From assembly GCF_051257895.1 (NCBI RefSeq), contig NZ_CP194331.1:310001-374000 (forward strand): a stretch of 64,000 nt of DNA, written 5' to 3'. This stretch comes from Gallionella straubiae. Its GTDB lineage: Bacteria; Pseudomonadota; Gammaproteobacteria; Burkholderiales; Gallionellaceae. The translations under genes and the position numbers were made by a program. Numbering within the stretch: position 1 is the first letter of the stretch; every line of letters begins with the position of its first letter. The notes beneath the pieces are model-generated. The model was not told where the DNA came from, ran no database searches, and worked only from the letters and a program-made list of their open reading frames with translations. This document shows positions 46,243 to 54,110 of this stretch, in pieces.

Positions 46243-48273
46243 TCAACGACCTGCCAGCTGATCAATCAACTCATCTAACTCCGTGATCGGTGGCAGGCAT
46301 TGCGTGCCGCGGCACAGCCAAGCGGTGGTCTGCTCGGTGTGCGGCTTGTCGAGCGCCTCGGGCAGGCCGGCAACCTCCTCGCTTAGCGCCACAACCAGCA
46401 TGTCAGGCAGATAGCGCGTCCGCAGCGCCGCCTGCCACGCCGCGGCCTCCTTGCCGCGCAGTACCAGCAGGCCGGGCGGTTGCAGGTACTCCGCAAGCGC
46501 GGCGCACAGGCTGCAGTGGTAACTCACGGCCTCGCGTATCGCCGGGAAAAACAGCATCAGGCAGCGCTCCGCCGCCGTGCGGTATTCTTCTTTTCCGGTC
46601 AGCAGCGCGAGGCGCAACAGAACCTGAGCGGCAATGCCGTTGCCGGAAGGCGTGGCGTCGTCCTGCCCCGTCTTGCTGCGCTGGATGAGCGCCTCGTGGT
46701 CGTGGCTGGTGAAGAAGAAGCCGCCGCGTTCCTTGTCCTCGAAGCGCGCCAGCAGCGCGTCGGCGAGCTGCGTCGCGAAGGCCAGTTCGCTGCTGCGAAA
46801 CTCGGCCTGCAGCAATTCCAGTGCGGCGTTCAGCAGGAAGGCATGGTCGTCGAGGTAGGCGTTGAGGTGCGCCTTGCCGTCCTTGTATGTCGCCAGCAAT
46901 TTTCCGTCGCGCCACAGGGTGTTGCGCACGAAATCCATCGCGTGCTGCGCCGAGTGCAGCCAGTCTTCGCGGCCGAACACGCGCGCGGCGCGCGCCATAC
47001 CGGCGATCATCAGTCCGTTCCACGAGCTGAGGATTTTTTCGTCGCGGCCAGGGCGCACGCGCTTCTCGCGCGCGGCGAAAAGTTTTTCGCGCACGCTTGC
47101 GATCAGCGCCTCCGCCTGCTCGGTGGAGAGATGCAGGCGCTGCGCGATTGCCTCCAGCGGCTCCGCGACGCGCAAATGCCAGGCGTGCTGCTCGAAGTTG
47201 GGCGGGCCATCCAGTCCATAACGGGACGCGGCGACGGCGTACTCCTCGGCGCTCAGCAGGCCGCGGATTTTGTCGCGCCGCCACACGTAGAACTTGCCTT
47301 CCTCGTGTTCCGAGTCGGCATCGAGTGACGAGTAGTAGCCGCCTTCGGGTGACTGCATCTCGCGCATGGCCCAGGCAGCGGTCTGCTCCACCACCCGCGC
47401 GAACAACGGCTCGCGGTATTCCTGCCACGCGGCACTGTACAGGGCCAGCATCAGGCCGTTGTCGTAGAGCATCTTCTCGAAGTGCGGGATACTCCACTCG
47501 GCATCGACGCTGTAACGGCAGAAGCCGCCGCCGAGCTGGTCGTACACTCCGCCGTGCGCCATCTTCTGCAGCGTGTGGCGCACCATGTGCCGTGCGAACT
47601 CGTCGCCGCTCTCGTGCCCATTGCGCAGCAGCAGGTCGAGTTCCGCCGGGTGCAGGAACTTGGGCGCGTCGCCGAAGCCGCCGTTGATCTTGTCGAACTC
47701 TTCGCCGAGCTGGCTCAGCGCCTGTTCGATGGGGTCGCCGTTCAGCGGCGTTTCTCCGCCGCGTGCGGGCTGGAGGCTGGCGAGAGCCGCCGCGAGTTGC
47801 TTGCCCTGCGCCGCGAGTTCCGCGCGCTTGTCGCGGTATATCTGCGCGACGCGGCGCAGCACGTCGGCGAAGGAGGGCAGGTTGTAGCGCGCCTGTTTCG
47901 GGAAATAGGTGCCGCCGAAGAACGGCGTGCCGTCGGGCGCGAGGAACATGGTCAGCGGCCAGCCGCCGCCGCGCTGCATCAGCAGGTAGTGCGCATTCTG
48001 GTAAATCTGGTCGAGGTCGGGGCGCTCCTCGCGGTCCACCTTGATATTGACGAAGTGCTCGTTCATCAGCGCGGCCACCTCGGGGTCCTCGAACGACTCG
48101 TGCGCCATGACGTGGCACCAGTGGCAGGCCGAGTAGCCGATCGACAGCAGGATGGGCTTGTCCCGCTCGCGCGCGAGGCGCATCGTTTCCGGGTTCCACG
48201 CATGCCAGTCCACCGGATTGTTGGCGTGCTGCTGCAGATAGGGGCTGGTTTCAAGTGCCAACTGATTGCTCAT
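46243..48273 (-). CDS. DUF255 thioredoxin-fold/six-hairpin protein (YyaL-like)
   Basis: Predicted 676 residues. The N-terminal thioredoxin-like domain carries the family motif LLSIGYSACHWCHVMAHESFEDPEVA and PDGTPFFGGTYFPK; the remainder is an alpha/alpha six-barrel as in N-acylglucosamine epimerase-like folds (GRDEKILSSWNGLMIAGMARAARVFG). The reaction is not established. ATG 48273 with gagaggtgcaacc upstream is chosen over ATG 48282. It ends convergently with sppA across the repeat at 46106. Confidence 0.88.
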   Translation of the reverse strand: MSNQLALETSPYLQQHANNPVDWHAWNPETMRLARERDKPILLSIGYSACHWCHVMAHESFEDPEVAALMNEHFVNIKVDREERPDLDQIYQNAHYLLMQRGGGWPLTMFLAPDGTPFFGGTYFPKQARYNLPSFADVLRRVAQIYRDKRAELAAQGKQLAAALASLQPARGGETPLNGDPIEQALSQLGEEFDKINGGFGDAPKFLHPAELDLLLRNGHESGDEFARHMVRHTLQKMAHGGVYDQLGGGFCRYSVDAEWSIPHFEKMLYDNGLMLALYSAAWQEYREPLFARVVEQTAAWAMREMQSPEGGYYSSLDADSEHEEGKFYVWRRDKIRGLLSAEEYAVAASRYGLDGPPNFEQHAWHLRVAEPLEAIAQRLHLSTEQAEALIASVREKLFAAREKRVRPGRDEKILSSWNGLMIAGMARAARVFGREDWLHSAQHAMDFVRNTLWRDGKLLATYKDGKAHLNAYLDDHAFLLNAALELLQAEFRSSELAFATQLADALLARFEDKERGGFFFTSHDHEALIQRSKTGQDDATPSGNGIAAQVLLRLALLTGKEEYRTAAERCLMLFFPAIREAVSYHCSLCAALAEYLQPPGLLVLRGKEAAAWQAALRTRYLPDMLVVALSEEVAGLPEALDKPHTEQTTAWLCRGTQCLPPITELDELIDQLAGR

Positions 48274-48298
48274 CGGTTGCACCTCTCGGGTTGGTGGG

Positions 48299-48910
48299 TC
48301 AGCGTAGCAGCGGCTTGAGCTCCTTCAGCACGCTGCGCATCAACTGCGGCTGCGCTTCCTTCGTGGGGTGCAGATTGTCGGCCTGGAATTGCTGCGGCGC
48401 AATGCCCTCGAACAGGAACGGCAGCAGCCGGGTGCGGTATTTCTTCGCGAGCCTCGGGTACATCTTCGCGAACTGCGCGACATAGGGCTCGCCGTAGTTC
48501 GGCGGCAGCCTCATGCCGACCAGCAGCACCTTTGCGCGGGCGGCGCGCGCAGCTTCTATGATCCTGCCGAGGTTGGCCTCGATGTCCGCAATGCGGTAGC
48601 CGCGCAGCCCGTCGTTCGCGCCGAGCTCCGCGATCACGATGGCCGGGTGGTGCTCGCGCAGCGCTGCGGCGATGCGCTGCCGCCCGCCCTCAGTGGTCTC
48701 GCCGCTGATGCTCGCGTTCACCACGCGGTATTCCGGATGGCTGCGCGCCAGTTCCTCCTGCAAGAGGGCGGGCCAACTTTCCGCTACTGCGATGCCGTAT
48801 CCGGCTGATAAACTGTCGCCGAACACCAGAATGTTTTTTGCGGCCTGGGCGGGAAGCGGCAGCCACAGCGCGGCAACCAGCAGAATAACTTTCAGGAATG
48901 GATTCTTCAT
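48299..48910 (-). CDS. tesA: TesA-type multifunctional esterase/thioesterase (GDSL/SGNH)
   Basis: Predicted 203 residues with signal peptide PFLKVILLVAALWLPLPAQA. SGNH blocks: FGDSLSAGYG (Ser), SGETTEGG (Gly), GANDGLRG (Asn) and ADNLHPT (Asp/His). It acts as periplasmic acyl-CoA thioesterase I/protease I/lysophospholipase L1. Its ATG (48910-48908) overlaps head-to-head by two bases with the ATG of ybbA (48909-48911), the conserved divergent tesA-ybbA order taken to an extreme. Confidence 0.9.
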   Translation of the reverse strand: MKNPFLKVILLVAALWLPLPAQAAKNILVFGDSLSAGYGIAVAESWPALLQEELARSHPEYRVVNASISGETTEGGRQRIAAALREHHPAIVIAELGANDGLRGYRIADIEANLGRIIEAARAARAKVLLVGMRLPPNYGEPYVAQFAKMYPRLAKKYRTRLLPFLFEGIAPQQFQADNLHPTKEAQPQLMRSVLKELKPLLR

Positions 48911-49574
48911 GGCAGCGATTGTGCAGGCAGTTGAACTAACCAAGCAAGTGCTGAGCGGCGACCAGCCGCTGGTCATCCTGCGCGACGTGAGCTTTGCGGT
49001 CGAGGCGGGCGAGAGCCTCGCGATCGTAGGCAGCTCCGGCTCCGGCAAGTCTACGCTGCTCGGCCTGCTCGCCGGGCTGGACATGCCGAGCAGCGGCGGC
49101 GTGCGCCTCGGCGGCAAGGACTTGTTCGCGCTCGACGAGGACGGACGCGCGCGGCTGCGCGGCGAACTCGCGGGCTTCGTGTTCCAGTCCTTCCAGTTGC
49201 TGCCCGCGCTCAACGCGCTGGAGAACGTCATGCTGCCGCTGGAACTGCAGGGCAGGAGCGATGCGCGCGAACGCGCCGAGGTGTCGCTGCAGCAGGTCGG
49301 ACTCTCCGCCCGCGCGCACCACCTGCCCAAGCACCTCTCCGGCGGCGAACAGCAGCGCGTCGCGCTCGCGCGCGCCTTTGTCACCCGACCGAAGGTGCTG
49401 TTCGCCGACGAACCCACCGGCAACCTCGACGCCGCCACCGGCGCGCAGGTTATAGCACTCATGCTGAAGCTCAACCGCGCGCAGGGCACGACCCTGATCC
49501 TCGTCACCCACGACGAGGCACTGGCGCGGCGCTGCGGGAGGCAGTTGCGGCTGGAGGCGGGGAGGGTGGTGTAA
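48909..49574 (+). CDS. ybbA: ABC transporter ATP-binding protein YbbA
   Basis: Predicted 221 residues. Walker A AIVGSSGSGKSTLLGLL, Q-loop FVFQSFQLLPALNALENV, signature LSGGEQQRVALARA, Walker B VLFADEPTGNLDAA and H-loop VTHDEALA are all present, in the MacB/LolD-like class. Its membrane partner is YbbP at 50003, separated from it by an inserted repeat-DUF559 unit. Caggaatggattcttc (inside tesA, antisense) serves as ribosome site. Confidence 0.92.
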   Translation: MAAIVQAVELTKQVLSGDQPLVILRDVSFAVEAGESLAIVGSSGSGKSTLLGLLAGLDMPSSGGVRLGGKDLFALDEDGRARLRGELAGFVFQSFQLLPALNALENVMLPLELQGRSDARERAEVSLQQVGLSARAHHLPKHLSGGEQQRVALARAFVTRPKVLFADEPTGNLDAATGAQVIALMLKLNRAQGTTLILVTHDEALARRCGRQLRLEAGRVV

Positions 49575-49581
49575 TAATTTT

Positions 49582-49620
49582 CCCCTCTCACACTTGTGGG
49601 AGAGGGGCAGGGGAGAGGGT
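49582..49620. repeat. Palindrome plus tail, left copy bounding the DUF559 gene
   Basis: Inverted repeat cccctctcacac (49582-49593), loop tt, gtgggagagggg (49596-49607) with one mismatch, then cag and tail gggagagggt (49611-49620). Located 7 bp after the ybbA stop. The same unit occurs inverted at 49956-49995. Confidence 0.85.
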
Positions 49621-49622
49621 CG

Positions 49623-50006
49623 ATGAGCCTGCTGGACAATGCAAAATCATTACGCCGCAACCTGACCGATGCCGAGCAGAGGCTCTGGTATCACCTGCGC
49701 GCGCATCGCTTCATGGGGCTGAAGTTCAAGCGGCAGAAGCCCATTGGCCGTTACGTGGTTGATTTTGTCTGTATCGAAAAAAAGCTGGTGATCGAACTGG
49801 ATGGCGGACAGCATGCAGATTCGCTGAAGGCTGACGGAGAGCGGGATGCGTGGTTGCGCGGCCAGGGATATACGGTGCTGAGATTTTGGAACAACGAGTT
49901 GATGAATGAAATGGAGGGTGTGCTGGAGCGGATACGGCTGGCGCTCTTCAACGAAACCCTCTCCCCCATCCCCTCTCCCGTAAACGGGAGAGGGGAGCCA
50001 ATATGA
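49623..50006 (+). CDS. DUF559 endonuclease-like protein (Vsr/PD-(D/E)XK type)
   Basis: Predicted 127 residues. LLDNAKSLRRNLTDAEQRLWYHLRAHRFMGLKFKRQKPIGRYVVDFVC and KLVIELDGGQHADSLKADGERDAWLRGQGYTVLRFWNNELM are the DUF559 core, related to very-short-patch-repair-type nucleases; VDF and ELDGGQH supply the acidic and polar catalytic residues. The last ~16 residues (TLSPIPSPVNGRGEPI) are encoded by the right-hand palindrome. It lies between ybbA and ybbP and its stop overlaps the ybbP ATG. Cellular role unknown; possibly linked to the palindromes. Confidence 0.85.
   Translation: MSLLDNAKSLRRNLTDAEQRLWYHLRAHRFMGLKFKRQKPIGRYVVDFVCIEKKLVIELDGGQHADSLKADGERDAWLRGQGYTVLRFWNNELMNEMEGVLERIRLALFNETLSPIPSPVNGRGEPI
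49956..49995. repeat. Palindrome plus tail, right copy (inverted) bounding the DUF559 gene
   Basis: Tail accctctccc (49956-49965), spacer ccat, then a perfect 12-bp inverted repeat cccctctcccgt (49970-49981), loop aa, acgggagagggg (49984-49995). It is the inverted counterpart of 49582-49620. Its end, gagagggg followed by agccaat, also serves as the ribosome site of ybbP. Confidence 0.88.
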
Positions 50007-52483
50007 ACCTCCTTCGCCTCTCCCTCAGCCTCCTGCGCCGCGACTGGCGCGCGGGGGAGTGGCGCGTGCTCTTGCTCGCGCTGGTGCTCGCGGTGGGCAG
50101 CCTCGCGACCGTGGGGCTGTTCGCCGACCGCGTGCGGCTCGCGTTGCAGCAGGAAGCGACCAGCCTGATCGGGGCGGACTTGCGCATCGTCTCGGCGCGC
50201 CCGTTGCCGCCCGCCTATCGCGCGATGGCCGAGACGCGCGGGCTGCGCACGACGGAGAGCCGTGCGTTCCTGAGCATGGTGGCGCATGGCGACGAGACGC
50301 TGCTCTCCGAGATCCAGGCGGTGGGAGCGGGTTATCCGCTGCGCGGCAGGATCGAGATCGACGACAGCAGCATGCATGTCGCGCAGGGTATTCCCGCGCG
50401 CGGCACGGTGTGGGTGGACGGCCGCCTGCTGCGCCGGCTCGACCTGCGCGTCGGCGACGAGGTCGGTATCGGCGCACAGCGCTTCACGGTGGCGGCGCGC
50501 ATCGTGCGCGACATCGACCGCGCGGTTGGTTTCTACAGCTTCGCGCCGCGCGTGCTGATGAACGGTGACGACCTCGCCGCGACGGGTTTGCTGCAGGAAG
50601 GCAGCCGCATCACCTACCGCCTGCTGATCGCGGGCGACGCGCGGCAGGTCGAGGCCTTGCATGACGAGCTGAAGCCGAAACTTGCGAACGGCGAGAAGCT
50701 GGAAGGTGTGCGCGACGCGCGCCCCGAAATCCGCAGCGCGCTGGAGCGCGCCGAGAATTTCCTCGGCCTTGCCGCGCTGACAGCGGCGATCCTCGCGGGC
50801 GCGGCGATGGCGCTGGCGTCGCGGCGCTTCGTGCTGCGCCACCTGGACACCTGCGCGATGCTGCGCTGCCTCGGCGCAGAGCAGGGGCAGGTGCTGCGCC
50901 TGTTCCTGTTCCAGTTCCTGCTGCTAGGTCTCGTCGCGGTGCTGCTCGGCTGCGCGCTGGGCTATGTCACGCAGGCGGTGCTGATTTCCTTCATCGAGGC
51001 GATGCGCGATACGGAGCTGCCGCAGCCTTCGGTGCTGCCCGCGCTCAAGAGCGCGGCGAGCGGCTTCGCGCTGCTGCTCGGCTTCGCCTTCCTGCCGCTG
51101 CTGCAACTGCGCAGGGTGTCGCCGCTGCGCGTGCTGCGCCGCGAACTCGGCGCGCCGCAGGCGAATGCCTTGCTGGCCTACGGCCTCGCCGTGCTGGTGC
51201 TGGCGGGCTTGTTCCTGTGGCATTCCGGCTCGATCAAGCTGGGGTTCACCATGCTGGGCGGGCTGCTCGTGGGGCTGCTGTGCTTCGGCGTGCTGGCCTG
51301 GCTGCTGCTGCACGGGCTTGCGCGCTATTCGCTGCGCCTTCACGCGCAGTTGCGCCATGCGCTCAACAACCTCGCGCGGCACGGGCGCGACTCCGCGCTG
51401 CAGGTGGTGGCGCTCGGCCTGGGCGGCATGGCGCTGCTGCTGCTGACGCTGGTGCGCGGCGACCTGCTGCAGAGCTGGCAGGGCAATCTGCCGCCGGACG
51501 CACCGAACCGCTTCATCGTGAACATGCAGCCGGACCAGCGGCAGGCGGTGCAGGCGTTCTTCGCGCGCGCGCAATTGCCGCAGCCGCTGCTGCTGCCGAT
51601 GGTGCGCGGCCGGCTGGTCGCGATCAACGCTGCACCCATCAGCGGCGACAGCTATCCCGACCCGCGCGCGCGCGACCTGGTGGAGCGCGAATTCAACCTC
51701 TCCTGGGCCGAGCAGATGCCGGAGTGGAACGAGCTGGTGAGCGGCAGCTGGTGGAGCGGTTCCGAATCGGGGCGGATGCAGCTTTCGGTCGAGGAGGGCA
51801 TCGCCGAGCGGCTCGGCATCCGCCTCGGCGACGAGCTCACCTATGACGTGGCGGGAAGCCGCTTTACCGCACGCGTGGCCAACCTGCGCAAGGTGGAATG
51901 GGATTCGATGAAGGTGAATTTCTTTGTGATCGCCACGCCGGAGTTGTTGAAAAATTACCCGGCGAGCTACATCACCAGCTTCCATCTGCCGCCGGACAAG
52001 GTGCGCGTGGGCGACCAGCTTGCGCGCGAGTTTCCCAACCTGCTGGTGATCGACACCGGCGCGATGATCGATCAGGTGCGCGGCATCATGGGGCAGATTG
52101 CGCAGACCGCGAGCGTGATCTTCCTCTTCACCCTGCTGAGCGGCCTCGCGGTGCTGTATGCCGCGCTGCTTTCCACTCAGGACGAGCGTACCCACGAGGC
52201 GGCGATCCTGCGCACGCTGGGCGCGGACAGCCGCTACCTGCGCCGCTTGCACCTCGCGGAATTCGCCGCGCTGGGGCTGTTGAGCGGCCTCTTGGCCTCC
52301 GCAGGCGCGGTGCTGCTCGGCTGGGTGTTGGCGCGCTTCGTGCTGGAAATCCCCTATCACGCGAGCGTTGCCATCTGGCCGATCGGCTGCCTCGGCGGGA
52401 TGCTGGCCGTGATGCTGCCGGGGTGGCTCGCGGTGCGGAAGCTCGCGCAGTTGCCACCGGCGAGAATATTGCTGAACGAGTAA
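50003..52483 (+). CDS. ybbP: FtsX-family ABC transporter permease YbbP
   Basis: Predicted 826 residues. N-terminal TM (WRVLLLALVLAVGSLATVGLFA), a long periplasmic domain, then FtsX-type TM blocks around 260-430 (AALTAAILAGAAMALASRRF..., LFLFQFLLLGLVAVLLGCALG) and near the C-terminus (QTASVIFLFTLLSGLAVLYAALLSTQDERTHEAAILRTLGA and LGLLSGLLASAGAVLLGWVL). It pairs with YbbA in a MacB/LolCE-like ABC system of unknown substrate. Its start codon lies 8 bp after a palindromic repeat that supplies the Shine-Dalgarno sequence. Confidence 0.9.
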   Translation: MNLLRLSLSLLRRDWRAGEWRVLLLALVLAVGSLATVGLFADRVRLALQQEATSLIGADLRIVSARPLPPAYRAMAETRGLRTTESRAFLSMVAHGDETLLSEIQAVGAGYPLRGRIEIDDSSMHVAQGIPARGTVWVDGRLLRRLDLRVGDEVGIGAQRFTVAARIVRDIDRAVGFYSFAPRVLMNGDDLAATGLLQEGSRITYRLLIAGDARQVEALHDELKPKLANGEKLEGVRDARPEIRSALERAENFLGLAALTAAILAGAAMALASRRFVLRHLDTCAMLRCLGAEQGQVLRLFLFQFLLLGLVAVLLGCALGYVTQAVLISFIEAMRDTELPQPSVLPALKSAASGFALLLGFAFLPLLQLRRVSPLRVLRRELGAPQANALLAYGLAVLVLAGLFLWHSGSIKLGFTMLGGLLVGLLCFGVLAWLLLHGLARYSLRLHAQLRHALNNLARHGRDSALQVVALGLGGMALLLLTLVRGDLLQSWQGNLPPDAPNRFIVNMQPDQRQAVQAFFARAQLPQPLLLPMVRGRLVAINAAPISGDSYPDPRARDLVEREFNLSWAEQMPEWNELVSGSWWSGSESGRMQLSVEEGIAERLGIRLGDELTYDVAGSRFTARVANLRKVEWDSMKVNFFVIATPELLKNYPASYITSFHLPPDKVRVGDQLAREFPNLLVIDTGAMIDQVRGIMGQIAQTASVIFLFTLLSGLAVLYAALLSTQDERTHEAAILRTLGADSRYLRRLHLAEFAALGLLSGLLASAGAVLLGWVLARFVLEIPYHASVAIWPIGCLGGMLAVMLPGWLAVRKLAQLPPARILLNE

Positions 52484-52919
52484 GCCGCCAGCAATCGTTT
52501 CCGAAGCACGCAACGCCTCAGATACTCTCCGCAGCAATTTTCAAGACCGTTCCCCGGTAATTCCGGCTTCACCACGCAGGAAACCGATACACGCTTTCAT
52601 CCGTCGAAAAAATACAGTCTTGCCCGCATCCGCAAATACAGTTGGCTGCCCAGAGTAAGCCTGCGCGCAAGGCGTTAAGGTAAGAACAGTTCTCAAATCT
52701 GAAATAAAAAAATGGATATTTACCCTGAGTTCAATCTGCGCCGTAATACCTTTGGCGCGCTCCTTCCTGCTCGAGCTGCCGATGGCAGCGGGGAGTATGG
52801 TCTCGCCTCGTGCGGGAGTGGCGGGGAACCGGCTAAAGTGTGGCCGGCATTGGACAATCCGCGGCGGTTGGCAAACCGGCAGCCGATTGAACGGCGGATG
52901 GCTCAATGGCGGGGTGTTT
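52484..52919. other. Gene-free stretch upstream of the secretion operon
   Basis: 436 bp with no convincing gene. It contains a partial copy (52509-52547) of the 17675 element and presumably the operon promoter. I see no strong promoter pair. Confidence 0.45.
52509..52547 (-). repeat. Partial copy of the 17675 element, inverted
   Basis: On the - strand, gtcttgaaaattgctgcgg then agagtatctgaggcgttgcg aligns with 17682-17720 of the element with few differences. Only the left-end portion is present. Confidence 0.65.
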
Positions 52920-54110
52920 ATGCAATATGAACTCAAGGTGTTGCGCGGCAACGCGGGGCTGATGGCGATCATGCTGGAAGCGGCGGATGCCGGCGATGCC
53001 GAAGCGCAGGCCAGAGCCCAGGGGTATACGGTCATTGCGGCCAGGGCAAGGCAGCGCTGGTTGTCGTTGTTGCCTTGGCAAAGGTCCGGTTTCCCCTTGG
53101 TGTTGTTCAGCCAGGAACTGGTGGCGCTGCTCGATGCCGGCCTGTCCCTGGTCGAATCGCTGGAGACCCTGACCGAGAAGGAAGTGCAGCCGGATATCAA
53201 GAAAACGCTGACGCAAATAATCTCGTCCCTGTATGAGGGGCATAGCCTGTCGTATGCACTGGAGCAGTCGCCGAAGGATTTTCCCGCGCTTTACGTGGCA
53301 ACCGTGCGCGCCAGCGAAAAAACCGGCTCTCTCGCCGAAGTGCTGTCGCGCTATGTCGTTTACCAGAACCAGATGGAGGGGGTGAGGCGCAAGGTCGTCA
53401 CCTCCTCGATTTATCCGGTAATCCTGGCTGCCGTGGGGGGGCTGGTGATGCTGTTTCTGATGGTGTTCGTCGTGCCCCGCTTCAGCCATATCTACGAAGA
53501 TCTCGGCAGCGACCTGCCGTTCATGTCGCAGTTGCTGATGCTTTGGGGGCATTTCCTGGACGAGCATTGGAAGTTCTTCCTGGCGGCCGCAATCGCCCTG
53601 CCGGGCGGACTTCTCTTTGCCGCTACCCGCCCTGCCTTCAGGCAGTGGGCCGGGCGGAAGCTGTGGCAGCTCCCCGCGCTGGGCAAGCGGCTGCACCTTT
53701 ACCAGATGGCACGTTTTTACCGCTCGCTCGGGATGCTGCTGCAGGGCGGGATGCCGATCATGGCGTCATTGCAACTGGTGGGCGGTCTTCTGCAGACGAC
53801 GATGCGCGAACAACTGGCGCTGGCCTCGACGAGCATCAGGGAGGGCAGCTCCATCTCCCAAACCATGGATAAATACGGCCTGGCCACCCCCTTGGCGTCG
53901 CGCCTGCTGCGCGTGGGCGAGCGCACCGGCCGGATGGGCGAGATGATGGAGCGCATCGCGGCCTTTTATGAGGACGATACGGCACGCTGGGTCGAGCGGT
54001 TCGTCAAGATGTTCGAGCCTTTGCTGATGGCGTTCGTCGGGCTGGTCATCGGGGGCATCGTGGTGCTGATGTATTTCCCGATTTTTGAACTGGCGGGGAG
54101 CATTAAATGA
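52920..54110 (+). CDS. gspF: Type II secretion-like inner-membrane protein GspF
   Basis: Predicted 396 residues. Two T2SSF domains are visible: FSQELVALLDAGLSLVESLETLTEKE and ARFYRSLGMLLQGGMPIMASLQLVGG, each followed by GTxxS-like and RVGERTGRMGEMMERIAAFYEDD, with three TM helices (PVILAAVGGLVMLFLMVFVVP and others). GspF is the platform protein of T2SS and type IV pilus machines. It is first in a ten-gene operon; its TGA overlaps the gspE ATG (ATGA). Confidence 0.92.
   Translation: MQYELKVLRGNAGLMAIMLEAADAGDAEAQARAQGYTVIAARARQRWLSLLPWQRSGFPLVLFSQELVALLDAGLSLVESLETLTEKEVQPDIKKTLTQIISSLYEGHSLSYALEQSPKDFPALYVATVRASEKTGSLAEVLSRYVVYQNQMEGVRRKVVTSSIYPVILAAVGGLVMLFLMVFVVPRFSHIYEDLGSDLPFMSQLLMLWGHFLDEHWKFFLAAAIALPGGLLFAATRPAFRQWAGRKLWQLPALGKRLHLYQMARFYRSLGMLLQGGMPIMASLQLVGGLLQTTMREQLALASTSIREGSSISQTMDKYGLATPLASRLLRVGERTGRMGEMMERIAAFYEDDTARWVERFVKMFEPLLMAFVGLVIGGIVVLMYFPIFELAGSIK

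Noticed and set aside
46403..48199. 598-codon - strand alternative frame inside the DUF255 gene
   Set aside because: Out of frame with CHWCH and other motifs; Arg-rich shadow.
52712..52930. 72-codon ORF upstream of gspF
   Set aside because: No ribosome site, no homology recognised, and it overlaps the gspF start in another frame.
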